Shown here piece after piece: positions 1 through 8,195 of a stretch of 21,005 bases of DNA (its first letter is position 1; every line of letters starts with the position of its first letter). Made by a program: the position numbers and the translations under genes. The stretch spans positions 1,861 through 22,865 of the forward strand of contig DDTL01000148.1 in the NCBI GenBank assembly GCA_002344345.1. Reading direction: 5' to 3'. This DNA comes from Saprospiraceae bacterium UBA2365. GTDB taxonomy: Bacteria; Bacteroidota; Bacteroidia; Chitinophagales; Saprospiraceae. The notes under the pieces are model-generated. The model saw nothing but the letters and a program-made list of their open reading frames with translations, was not told the DNA's origin and did no database searches.

Positions 1-16
1 AACCCTTGATTCGCAT
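1..16 (+). repeat. Partial copy of MITE terminal repeat at window edge
   Basis: The first 16 bases (AACCCTTGATTCGCAT) are identical to the right terminal repeat of the 160-bp element at 8036-8195, and the match runs on for two more bases into the flank (TTA versus TTA). The rest of this copy would lie outside the window. A window that opens exactly inside a repeated end fits an assembly broken at a multi-copy element. If this is the right end of another copy, the bases that follow (TAATA, 17-21) would be its target duplication. Confidence 0.6.
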
Positions 17-133
17 TAATAAGTATTTTTTTACTATATATTGCTATTCTACTAATATGTATGAAAACAAAATACAAGATCACAGACTATTTGTTCGAAA
101 TCTTTATAATCAGCGAGCGGGCAAGTTATTCCA

Positions 134-1249
134 TCAAAGTGAAATATTATAAGCATTTCCTATCAATATTTTGCCCTCAGTTTTTTCACCGGATACTTCC
201 ACGTAACCATTGTGCTGCCTGCCTGTCATTACTCCCTGTTTTCTAAAGAAATAGGTTTCATTTTCCTGTTTTTCCAGAACAAGGATCATATTTCCCTCAT
301 CAGTTTTCAGGATGGCTTCTGTTGGCAGGGCATTGACTTTTTCACTACCGGTGATGATCTCACATTCAACAAAAGTATTGACAAAAGTGAGGCTTTTTTG
401 GTTGGCGGAGAATGAAGCAATACATTCAATTGTTTTCGAATCTTCCTGCACTGCGATCCCAATGGTTTGAATAACTGCTTGTTTCCAATCTGATTCATCC
501 ACTGTTTTATAACGCACAATCTGGCCTTTTCTTAAGCTGTTGATATCTTTGCCAAAAACAGACAACTCAAGCTGAAATTTCTGAGGATCTGTTATTTCCG
601 CCAAAGGTGTATGCGGATCAATAAATCCACCCACGTTGACTTTTATTTCCTGAACAAATCCCCTGATCGGGGACTTCACAAAATAAGATGTGTAATAATC
701 ACCGTTTTCTATTTTGGCAGTCGAAAAACCCAAAGTCTCAACTTTCAATTTCAGACCATTAAACCGGGCCAAAGTAGTTTTATAATCACTTTCAGCAGCA
801 ATGAACTCTTTTTCTGTCATTATTTTATCCTGGAAGAGCGCTTTACTCCGTACGTATTCACTCTTTAGTTTTTTCAATTGAGCAGAAGATTCTGCAAAAT
901 CTCTTTGAAGATCTATGATCTCATTCCCCGAAATTTCGACCAATGCCTGGTTCAATGTGACCATTTGGCCGGTTGAACACAAAATCTTTTTGATCATTCC
1001 GGATACCGGTGAACTGGCCTGCGCTTGTCCGTCCGGCGGTGCAATTATTCTCCCGTTGCATTTGACTGTCTTTTCAAAAGTCACAGTTTCCATTGTACCC
1101 AATTGCATTTCATCAGTATTGAACTGTTTGGTGGTCACTTCAATAAATCCTGATTCGGCTTCAGCGGGTGCAGTCTTGTTGTTGCAAGACAACAAACTAC
1201 CGACACCTAAGGATAATATCAACAAAAAATATTTTATATTTCGCATCAT
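134..1249 (-). CDS. HlyD/CusB-type RND efflux periplasmic adaptor, lipoprotein
   Basis: Membrane fusion protein that should bridge the inner-membrane RND pump to the outer-membrane channel in a tripartite metal-efflux complex. The N-terminus is a lipoprotein signal: hydrophobic residues 8-20, then LLSC with Cys22 as the lipidated residue. It then has a barrel-sandwich (biotinyl-lipoyl-like) half around residues 65-105 (SSPVSGMIKKI), a coiled-coil hairpin around 110-165, the second lipoyl half (SPIRGFVQEIKVNVGGF) and a β-barrel/membrane-proximal region. At 371 aa it is normal for the family. There is no extra N-terminal metal-binding domain and no Met-rich or His-rich stretch that would identify the metal. 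It starts 3 bp after the stop of the pump gene, so the two are co-transcribed with the pump first. The first Met was chosen; Met2 is equally possible. Confidence 0.9.
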   Translation of the reverse strand: MMRNIKYFLLILSLGVGSLLSCNNKTAPAEAESGFIEVTTKQFNTDEMQLGTMETVTFEKTVKCNGRIIAPPDGQAQASSPVSGMIKKILCSTGQMVTLNQALVEISGNEIIDLQRDFAESSAQLKKLKSEYVRSKALFQDKIMTEKEFIAAESDYKTTLARFNGLKLKVETLGFSTAKIENGDYYTSYFVKSPIRGFVQEIKVNVGGFIDPHTPLAEITDPQKFQLELSVFGKDINSLRKGQIVRYKTVDESDWKQAVIQTIGIAVQEDSKTIECIASFSANQKSLTFVNTFVECEIITGSEKVNALPTEAILKTDEGNMILVLEKQENETYFFRKQGVMTGRQHNGYVEVSGEKTEGKILIGNAYNISL

Positions 1250-1252
1250 TAT

Positions 1253-4200
1253 TTATTTTGAAAGATGATTTAATTCAATTGTTATATTATTATATTTCAA
1301 TAAATTATCAAAGTATTCCAGTTTAATTTGGAGGGCGGTTTCCATGCTGACTGCAAATTTGAAAAAATCTATTTCACCTTTTTCGTAAGACACATTGGCT
1401 GTTCTGCTTATTTCATCAAAAAGTTTTTGGCCATCCTGCAAAAAATAGTCCATCAATGCTTCGAGTTTTTTCCGTTCGTTCAAAAGTACCTGCTGCCTCA
1501 TCTTCATCAAATCGGTTTCATACATGGTGATAAGTCTGGCAGATTCCAGCGCCAATTCAGAGGCTTTTATCTTTGATCTCTGTGGCCTCGTATACAAGGG
1601 TACTGCTATGCCTGCTTCAAAACCATGGTACAGTTTTGCATTGCTGAAAAAATTTGATCCTGCAAAATAGCCGATTGAAAAATCGGGCAAAAGCTGTTTC
1701 TTTTCCATCTCTATATGATTGCTGTGTTGAGATTCCAGTTTTTTAAGCAAAACAATTTCAGGAATTTTTTCAACCATATTTTCTGCATAAGGGATCAATG
1801 ATGGTTCTGCTGCAACGGTGAACCTTGTTTCTGTTCCAATCAGTGTTTTTAACCTGATTGAAGCAGATTCGAGCAGGTAATTGAGCTCATTCAGTTGTTG
1901 AGCAACCTGGTGTTTTTTGGCACTAAGGTTCAGCACTTCCAAACGAGAGATATCACCCATATCATTTCTGATCGTCGCTTTGTGCAAAATGGTATCATAA
2001 AGCATGTTAATTTCCACGAAAATCCTGGCTTTTTGGAGCAATACCTGCAATTCGGAGTAGGCTACAGAGACCTGTCTGATCAGATGTTTCCTTTGAATTT
2101 GCAACTCAGTTTCAGCCATTTCCAGGTTGATCTTTTTAGCCTTCAAAGCTGTTTTGTACCATGTGGGATGACTGAAATTTTGTCCCACTCCCACAACCCA
2201 TAAAGGATGATCATTGGCTGCGACATTGTTTTGATCAATACCCAAATTAAAATTGGTTTTCCCGATTTCATAAACGGAAGGAATCAGCGTTTTTTGCTCT
2301 TCCACTTTTAACTGATAAGCCTTGATCTCTTTATTGTTTTCGAGTGAAAGTCGGATCGCTTCATCCAGTGTGATCACTTTATCCTGGGCCATCAGTCCGG
2401 AAAATGGCAAAAGAAAGAATACCAAAAACAGTACATTTTTTTCGCGGATAAGTTTAAAAGGAAATAAGCGGATGCCTTTGACATTATTAAATATTTCGAA
2501 TAACAACGGCAATGCGATCATGGTGAGCAAAGTAGAAGTAAATAAACCACCGATCACTACCGTAGCCAATGGACGCTGGACCTCAGCACCGGCGCCGGTT
2601 GAAATAGCCATAGGTAAAAAGCCCATGGCAGCTGCTCCTGCGGTCAACATGACCGGTCGGAGTCGTTCCCTGGTTCCCTGGATGATCAATTCCCTCATAT
2701 TCATTGAATTATTATGCTTAAGTTCCTTTAAATGTTCGATCAGCACGATCCCGTTCAGCACAGCAATACCAAATAAGGCAATAAATCCAACGCCGGCAGA
2801 AACGCTGAACGGCATTCCACGGATCCAAAGCAGCAATACGCCTCCGACCGTTGCCAAAGGAATGGCAGAAAAAATCATGATTGCATCTTTGAAGGATTTA
2901 AATGCAAAATGCAGGAAAATGAAGATCAGGATCAGCGCAACCGGCACAGCAAAAAGCAGTCGATTTGTAGCATTTTTCAGATTCTCAAACTGACCGCCGT
3001 AAGCGACATAAGTTCCGGGCTTAAACGTTACATTTTGTTCGATCTTCGTTCTGATATCCTCCACCACAGACTGCAAGTCCCGATTTCGTACATTGACGCT
3101 GACCACTACCCTTCTGTGGGTGTTTTCGCGGGAAATTTTGGCTGGTCCTTCGTCATAATCTATGCCAGCCAGTTCAGACATCGGAACCTGGCTACCATTC
3201 GGAACAGGAACTTTGAGCATCCTGATATCTTCTATATCACTTCTGTTTTGTTTATCAAACCGAACCACCAGGTCAAAACGCTTTTCTCCTTCAAAAACAA
3301 CGCCTGTGGCATTTCCACCGAATGCTGTGGCGATATAATCATTAAGTGTTTGAATATCTACTCCGTAATAAGCAAGTTTACTCCGGTCATAGAGCACTTT
3401 TATCTGAGGCAAACCCGCAGTTTTTTCCAGGATGACATCGCTCGCACCAGGAATATTTTCGATCAAACCTTTGATCTCAATGGCTTTTGCATCAATATAA
3501 TCCAGGTCGTCACCAAAGATTTTGATCGCAATATCCGAACGGACACCAGTGATCAGTTCGTTGAACCGCATTTCAATCGGTTGGGTGAATTCATATTCTA
3601 TCCCCGGAATGACAGACAATTCCTGCTTGAAGAGATCAGCCAGTTCCTCCTTGGTTTTTGCGCTGGTCCATGTTTTTCTTGGTTTCAGTTTGATGATCAT
3701 ATCGATCTCTTCCATGGACATCGGGTCAGTCGGAACTTCGGCAGCTCCGATCCTGCTCACTATTTTATCAACCTCCGGAAATTTGGCCATCAGGATTTTC
3801 TCCATTTTGGTGGTTGTTTCAACGGTTTTTGTCAAAGAAGTGCCCGTTTTCAGCACAGGCTGAATGACAAAATCTCCTTCATCGAGTGTAGGAACAAATT
3901 CTCCTCCGATCCGTGTAAAGAGGAAACCGGTCAAAACCAATGAGATCAGCGCTGCACCCAAAACCATTTTTTTATGGCAGCAAGCCCATTGAATAACAGG
4001 CATATAAGATCTTTGGGCAAAAAGGACCAACCGATCAGAAAAATTGATCCTGGTAGATTTGGCAGGTCTCAGAAACAGGCTTGAAGCAACAGGAAGCCAG
4101 GTAAGTCCCATGATCATGGCGCCTAAAATGGCAAAACAAAAAGACAACGCCATCGGTTTGAACATTTTCCCTTCTACTCCGGTAAGGGAAAGTATCGGGA

Positions 4201-5593
4201 TAAATACGATCAGGATGATGATCTGGCCGAAAATCGCAGATCTCATCATTTTGGAAGATCCGAAAGATGAAATTTCATCCATGATCCCAAATTTTTCTTC
4301 ACCCGATGCCTGCAGGATCTGTTCCTTTCGTTCCGATATTTTCAGGGCGATGAATTCAACGATGATGACAGCTCCATCGATGATAATACCGAAGTCAAGT
4401 GCACCCAGACTCATCAGATTTGCATCAATACCAAAAATATACATCATTGAAATGGTAAATAGCAATGCCAATGGGATCATTGAGGTGATCACCAGTGCTG
4501 AACGGAGGTTTCCCATTAGAAGTAATACAGTCAGCATAACGATCAAAGCACCCAAAAGCAGGTTTTCCACCACAGTTAAAGATGTTTTTGCCACCAGTTC
4601 GCTTCGATCCACAATCGGATTGATCATGATACCTTCCGGAAGGTTTTTCTGAATTTCTTTCACTCTGGCTTTCACTTCATTGATGACTTCCCTGGAATTT
4701 GCATTTTTCAACATCATCACCTGCCCGAGAATGGTTTCTCCCTTACCATTGGCAGTGATGGCTCCATACCTGTTGGCATGACCCATATTCACTTTTGCCA
4801 CGTCGCGTATCAGGATGGGTGCATGTTGATTGTACTTTATGACGATTTGTTCGATATCCTCCACTGATTTGACTTGTCCGTCCCCACGGATAAAATAGCT
4901 TTGATTGGATTTTTCGATATAGGAACCTCCGGAAATATTGTTGTTGGATTCCAGAGCATCAAAAACTTCCATCAGGGTAATGTCCAGCGCAGCCAGTTTG
5001 GAAGGCTCAATGGAAACTTCATATTGTTTGAGGAATCCACCCCAACTGTTGATCTCCACCACACCATTGATCCCAGAAAGTCTTCTTTTAACCACCCAGT
5101 CCTGGATCGTTCTTAATTCAGTAGCTGAATATTTACCTTCATAGCCTTCTCTGGTATCCAGTGTATATTGATAAATCTCTCCCAGGCCGGTAGTGATCGG
5201 TCCCATTTCAGGTTCTCCAAATCCTTCCGGAATTTTTGCGGTGGCGCTTTTGATCTTTTCGGCAATCAACTGCCGTGGAAGATATGTTCCCTGTTTCTCA
5301 TCAAAAACAATGGTTACCAGAGAGATACCGAATTTGGAGATAGAGCGGATCTCTTTCACCCCGGGAAGATTGGCCATTTCCATTTCTACCGGAGCCGTAA
5401 TGTATTGTTCAATCTCCTGGGTGGACAAATTCCCTGAAGTGGTGATCACCTGCACCTGGTTGTTGGTGATGTCAGGCACAGCACCGACCGGAATTTTGTA
5501 GACAGCATACAATCCAAAAGCTGCAACTGTCAATGTAAACAGTATGACAATCAGTTTATTATTAATACTGAATTGAATGATTTTATCAAGCAT
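1253..5593 (-). CDS. czcA: CzcA-type heavy-metal RND efflux pump fused to a TolC-like outer membrane factor
   Basis: A proton-driven HME-RND transporter and an outer-membrane factor in one 1446-aa chain. Residues 1-1040 are a complete pump of normal length. TM1 is near 13-31, a periplasmic porter domain follows, and TM4 holds the proton-relay signature DFGIIIDGAVIIVE with D400, D406 and E413. That signature is known from CzcA/CnrA-like (Co/Zn/Cd/Ni) pumps; Cu/Ag CusA proteins differ here, so a divalent-metal substrate is more likely than copper. A second periplasmic domain (about 565-870) and TM8-12 follow. Residues 1053-1070 (NVLFLVFFLLPFSGLMAQ) look like a retained signal peptide. Residues 1071-1446 are a TolC-type OEP domain starting KVITLDEAIRLSLENN, with long helical coiled coils. 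Such fusions recur in Bacteroidetes. No separate TolC gene lies nearby. First gene of the operon, with the adaptor directly downstream. Confidence 0.93.
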   Translation of the reverse strand: MLDKIIQFSINNKLIVILFTLTVAAFGLYAVYKIPVGAVPDITNNQVQVITTSGNLSTQEIEQYITAPVEMEMANLPGVKEIRSISKFGISLVTIVFDEKQGTYLPRQLIAEKIKSATAKIPEGFGEPEMGPITTGLGEIYQYTLDTREGYEGKYSATELRTIQDWVVKRRLSGINGVVEINSWGGFLKQYEVSIEPSKLAALDITLMEVFDALESNNNISGGSYIEKSNQSYFIRGDGQVKSVEDIEQIVIKYNQHAPILIRDVAKVNMGHANRYGAITANGKGETILGQVMMLKNANSREVINEVKARVKEIQKNLPEGIMINPIVDRSELVAKTSLTVVENLLLGALIVMLTVLLLMGNLRSALVITSMIPLALLFTISMMYIFGIDANLMSLGALDFGIIIDGAVIIVEFIALKISERKEQILQASGEEKFGIMDEISSFGSSKMMRSAIFGQIIILIVFIPILSLTGVEGKMFKPMALSFCFAILGAMIMGLTWLPVASSLFLRPAKSTRINFSDRLVLFAQRSYMPVIQWACCHKKMVLGAALISLVLTGFLFTRIGGEFVPTLDEGDFVIQPVLKTGTSLTKTVETTTKMEKILMAKFPEVDKIVSRIGAAEVPTDPMSMEEIDMIIKLKPRKTWTSAKTKEELADLFKQELSVIPGIEYEFTQPIEMRFNELITGVRSDIAIKIFGDDLDYIDAKAIEIKGLIENIPGASDVILEKTAGLPQIKVLYDRSKLAYYGVDIQTLNDYIATAFGGNATGVVFEGEKRFDLVVRFDKQNRSDIEDIRMLKVPVPNGSQVPMSELAGIDYDEGPAKISRENTHRRVVVSVNVRNRDLQSVVEDIRTKIEQNVTFKPGTYVAYGGQFENLKNATNRLLFAVPVALILIFIFLHFAFKSFKDAIMIFSAIPLATVGGVLLLWIRGMPFSVSAGVGFIALFGIAVLNGIVLIEHLKELKHNNSMNMRELIIQGTRERLRPVMLTAGAAAMGFLPMAISTGAGAEVQRPLATVVIGGLFTSTLLTMIALPLLFEIFNNVKGIRLFPFKLIREKNVLFLVFFLLPFSGLMAQDKVITLDEAIRLSLENNKEIKAYQLKVEEQKTLIPSVYEIGKTNFNLGIDQNNVAANDHPLWVVGVGQNFSHPTWYKTALKAKKINLEMAETELQIQRKHLIRQVSVAYSELQVLLQKARIFVEINMLYDTILHKATIRNDMGDISRLEVLNLSAKKHQVAQQLNELNYLLESASIRLKTLIGTETRFTVAAEPSLIPYAENMVEKIPEIVLLKKLESQHSNHIEMEKKQLLPDFSIGYFAGSNFFSNAKLYHGFEAGIAVPLYTRPQRSKIKASELALESARLITMYETDLMKMRQQVLLNERKKLEALMDYFLQDGQKLFDEISRTANVSYEKGEIDFFKFAVSMETALQIKLEYFDNLLKYNNITIELNHLSK

Positions 5594-6316
5594 TTTTTAT
5601 TGGTTTAACTTCATATTTAAGGAATAAAACTAAAATCGTTGATTGTGATTCAGAACATCATTCATTATAATTTTTACCTTCATTTACATTTCTTCATATT
5701 GATATCTTATTCAAAGATTTTATTCATTTTAAAACAGGTAAAAGCACTATACATCAAAATTTTAACTATGAAGTTGTTTAAAAATGTATCTTAATGCTTA
5801 AAAAAAATCATTGAAAGCACTGACGAAGCAAGATTATCAGCATTTTCTACCAAATGCTTCAGCTTTTTTTGATTCCGTACATTCAGGTACGCAATACTGA
5901 TGAAGTTAGCTTGTTAGTATCTGTGAAACTGACGATTCCTGGCGTATCATTATCTCCGATACTGACGATACCTTGCATATCAGTAACTGCGTTCCAAAAA
6001 AGAGCTTCGACTTGACTTTTTGGCTGACCCACCACTTCGTGTTCCCTCCCTTGAATATCCACCGGATATTCACCTTTCGGAACGGTCGGTCATTTTCAGC
6101 TTTCAACATAATTCTTAAACAACTTCTATGTTTTATACTGCTTTTACCAATTAAATCAGCAATGGATTTCAATCTTTTTTTACTTTTATTTTATCTTGTT
6201 TTAAAATATTGGTTGATATCCAAATTATGCTGTTTTTTTAGGAGCCATTCTTAACCATCCGAATCCCTCCAACAAATCCAATATTGGCAAACAAACACCA
6301 TTTGCTTTCCGATGAA
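5594..6316. other. AT-rich intergenic region upstream of the efflux operon
   Basis: A 723-bp gap between the cytochrome b gene and the RND gene. The parts at 5594-5820 and 6110-6240 are very AT-rich and should hold the minus-strand promoter of the efflux operon, but I could not identify a TAnnTTTG box. The middle, about 5883-6089, is clearly richer in G+C and carries a possible gene relic listed separately. The six-frame ORFs here (5906-6172 minus, 5973-6254 plus) look like shadows of that relic. Confidence 0.6.
5883..6089 (-). pseudogene. Possible C-terminal gene relic, unidentified
   Basis: An open minus-strand frame of 68 codons runs from just after an in-frame TGA (6090-6092) to a stop at 5883, with no start codon at its head. 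Its translation is protein-like: VPKGEYPVDIQGREHEVV, then QVEALFWNAVTDMQ, and a short internal repeat (GIVSIGDNDTP followed by GIVSFTDTN, spaced 11 residues, a 33-bp tandem similarity in the DNA). The segment is richer in G+C than the AT-rich DNA on both sides. I do not recognise the family. The best reading is the tail of a decayed or displaced gene, though chance openness cannot be excluded because other frames are also open here. Confidence 0.3.
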
Positions 6317-7027
6317 TCAATCATCATCTTCACTATCATGGCCTTCATAATGCTCTTTGCTTTCAGACCCGGATTCATGATCGATCGAATTTGATTGAAG
6401 TCCATAGGCCAGAAAAGAAACAAACAAAGAGATCAAAATCCACAAAACAAAAAATACTTTATGAACACTGTTCAAACTTGTATTTTTGGCATTAACATTT
6501 TTGAAACCTGTAAAAATTGATTTAAGAGTTCCTGTTTTTCGGTGAAATATAAAATCACTCAATATTCCCAGTAAATGTAATCCCACTAAAAGTAAGAACA
6601 GATTTGCCAGAATTTCATGTGACTCTTCAAAAAACTCTTCATTTAAACTCAGGCTAATTGTACCTTTTTCAATATTGTAAAGTAAAAAACCGGAAACACC
6701 TGTTAACAAACCTATGAAGAAAATGAGAATCATCACCATGGATGCTGCCGGATTATGACCGGTATAGCTGTGTGTTTTGGAAAAATAATTTTTGAAGAAA
6801 TCAACCTGATTTTTAAATGCAATTGGAAAATCTTTAAAATTTGAATAACCAGGCCCGATTAACCCATAAATTAGTCTGAAAAAAACCAATGTTCCCACTA
6901 ATGCACCAAAAGCATAGTGAACGTTTCTAAAATCATCAGCATCTCCTAAAAGGTAAGCTGCTGTAAATCCGATAACCAGTAACCAGTGAAAGATTCTGGT
7001 TGGTAAAGCCCAAATATATGTTTTCAT
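6317..7027 (-). CDS. b561-type cytochrome b (Ni,Fe-hydrogenase cytochrome b-like)
   Basis: An integral membrane dihaem cytochrome of the cytb561/HydC type that would pass electrons between the quinone pool and a periplasmic or membrane partner. The start MKTYIWALPTRIFHW is typical of the family. Likely haem ligands are His14, His37 (NVHYAFG), His137 (EESHEIL) and His151 (VGLHLLG), in four core TM helices near 13-28, 38-57, 96-117 and 138-160. A fifth helix lies at about 190-209, followed by a hydrophilic His/Asp/Glu tail (EHYEGHDSEDDD) that could bind metal. At 236 aa it is slightly longer than usual because of the tail. No hydrogenase or other dehydrogenase is beside it, so its redox partner is unknown. 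It is more AT-rich than the RND gene. Confidence 0.87.
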   Translation of the reverse strand: MKTYIWALPTRIFHWLLVIGFTAAYLLGDADDFRNVHYAFGALVGTLVFFRLIYGLIGPGYSNFKDFPIAFKNQVDFFKNYFSKTHSYTGHNPAASMVMILIFFIGLLTGVSGFLLYNIEKGTISLSLNEEFFEESHEILANLFLLLVGLHLLGILSDFIFHRKTGTLKSIFTGFKNVNAKNTSLNSVHKVFFVLWILISLFVSFLAYGLQSNSIDHESGSESKEHYEGHDSEDDD

Positions 7028-7460
7028 TAATTATGTTTTGATTGTTGAAAAAAATTTTAACTCATGTGTTTTTGGATTTTAAAACCAAATATCCCGGGAC
7101 AAATCAGGATTTTACCAGAAAATAATTTGGGTATGAAACCAATGCCATGATTAAACTAATACCAAATTCAGCTGTTGAAGCTTGAATTTCGGGAGGCTAT
7201 TTTGCCTTTATTTTCATTCGATTGCAATCCATACTGCACAATCACTCAAATCAGAGATCGTTAAAGTGAGTATCGAAGTTCAAAGATTGAACATAAAGGG
7301 AAGTATTCAATAGTATCATTTTTTGATAAATAAGATAAGCTGCAAATATGCCTGAAAAGAGACCTTCAAAAGGGAATTGCGTTATAACCAAAAGAAGATG
7401 TGTGGCATCCATTTTTAATTTATATTTATTTTAATAATCTGATACTCAGAGAAAGTTATG
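7028..7460. other. AT-rich intergenic region
   Basis: A 433-bp gap between two minus-strand genes. Apart from a doubtful 53-codon ORF at 7251-7412, I see no gene, strong hairpin or TAnnTTTG promoter box. It must contain the leader of the cytochrome b gene. Confidence 0.5.
7251..7412 (-). CDS. Small hypothetical ORF (53 aa), doubtful
   Basis: An ATG-initiated minus-strand frame of 53 codons, starting MDATHLLLVITQFPFEGLFS and containing a hydrophobic stretch over about residues 5-32 that could be one membrane helix. It sits between the His-rich exported protein and the cytochrome b gene in the same orientation, and an A-rich leader precedes the ATG as is usual here. I do not recognise it. Given its length and the AT-rich DNA, it may be chance. 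Confidence 0.2.
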   Translation of the reverse strand: MDATHLLLVITQFPFEGLFSGIFAAYLIYQKMILLNTSLYVQSLNFDTHFNDL

Positions 7461-7844
7461 TCAATAACATGGCGGGCCTCTCCAGTTGGTCAGATTTAAA
7501 ACATCCGGTAAATTAAAATGAAATGACTGGTTGTTAAAAATTGAAACGTATAGAATATCAATAAAATCAAAAGCAATCTCCTCAATTAAGAAAATAGAAA
7601 CGGGAAATAATTTTGAAAATCCGGGATTTTCTTTGATCCGTATAGAATTCAGATCATGGAGACTTTTTTCATGTTTTTCATGAAATATCAATCCAAAAAA
7701 TCCCAATAGGGAATGGCTTTCTTTATGTATTTTTAAATGACTTGAAGCGGACAGGGCATTTGAAAAAGCGTGAGGAATAAACGTGTGCAACACGATTAGT
7801 AATAATACCGGATACAGTAATATATACTTTAAAAACCTGATCAT
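7461..7844 (-). CDS. Small exported or membrane-anchored His-rich protein, unknown function
   Basis: A 127-aa protein with an N-terminal hydrophobic segment (residues 3-20, YILLYPVLLLIVL) followed at once by a His-rich stretch (HTFIPHAFSN, then SSHLKIHKESH and FHEKHEKSLH), giving nine or so histidines in residues 20-65. The C-terminus ends NWRGPPCY. From memory, small Bacteroidetes proteins with a signal segment, a histidine cluster and an arginine/proline-rich end often sit near heavy-metal efflux genes; I cannot name a family. Periplasmic metal binding or sensing is a plausible inference. It lies upstream of the cytochrome b gene in the same direction, but the 433-bp gap argues against tight coupling. 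Base composition is very AT-rich. Confidence 0.6.
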   Translation of the reverse strand: MIRFLKYILLYPVLLLIVLHTFIPHAFSNALSASSHLKIHKESHSLLGFFGLIFHEKHEKSLHDLNSIRIKENPGFSKLFPVSIFLIEEIAFDFIDILYVSIFNNQSFHFNLPDVLNLTNWRGPPCY

Positions 7845-7947
7845 TCCTTTAACCTGAGTTTGAAATTTGATGCAAAATACTTAAATCAGTATTCATAAAC
7901 AACACACAGATAAAATTAATTTAAAATACCTTTATTATGATTATCAA

Positions 7948-8016
7948 TTGATTGCCGGAAAATTCCATTAATAAAAGTCAGAAAACAAGAATATTTAATT
8001 TCCGGCAACCAATCAA
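7948..8016. repeat. Imperfect inverted repeat
   Basis: TTGATT-GCCGGAAA (7948-7961) pairs with TTTCCGGC-AACC-AATCAA (7999-8016), giving 14 bp of stem with a 4-nt bulge around a 37-nt AT-rich loop. It lies upstream of the His-rich gene and just before the MITE. There is no T-run, so it is a weak candidate as a terminator; an operator, a leader structure or an old element end are alternatives. Confidence 0.45.
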
Positions 8017-8035
8017 CTTAATTCATTGAATATTT

Positions 8036-8195
8036 ATGCGAATCAAGGGTTGAAAAAAAGCTCCGAAAATCCTTTATTTGGCCTCAATCCTAAAGGAAGA
8101 TAAAGGATTTTCTCGCTTTCATCCTTTAGGATCGAGGCAAAAAAGTGAGAAAATCCTGCTTATCTGCAGAATTAACTTTAACCCTTGATTCGCAT
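8036..8195. mobile_element. MITE-like non-autonomous element, 160 bp
   Basis: The ends are a perfect 16-bp inverted repeat: ATGCGAATCAAGGGTT at 8036-8051 and its complement at 8180-8195. The element is flanked directly by a 5-bp duplication, TATTT, at 8031-8035 and 8196-8200, as expected from transposition. It has no coding capacity. The interior has nested inverted repeats: 8081-8097 with 8122-8138 (16 of 17 bp), 8065-8077 with 8100-8112 (13 bp perfect), and 8105-8114 with 8147-8156 (10 bp perfect). A third copy of the end sequence is at 1-16. No transposase with matching ends is in the window, so it would depend on one elsewhere. Confidence 0.7.

Noticed and set aside
2322..3943. Long plus-strand ORFs (223 and 344 codons) opposite the RND gene
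   Set aside because: They are antisense to a clear, full-length RND domain, and their translations are low-quality shadow sequence rich in His, Phe and Arg with no motif.
4044..4652. Plus-strand ORF of 202 codons
   Set aside because: Antisense shadow of the RND gene; no recognisable domain and no leader.
5839..5870. Plus-strand terminator (AGCATTT-tctacc-AAATGCT, then T7)
   Set aside because: The stem is short and AT-rich, the T-run starts five bases late, and no plus-strand gene precedes it.
1..8051. Composite transposon carrying the efflux genes between inverted copies of the 16-bp repeat
   Set aside because: The 16-bp copies at 1 and 8036 are inverted, but the exact TATTT duplication flanks 8036-8195, so the 160-bp unit is the mobile element and the copy at 1 is best read as the end of another unit. 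No transposase is present between them.
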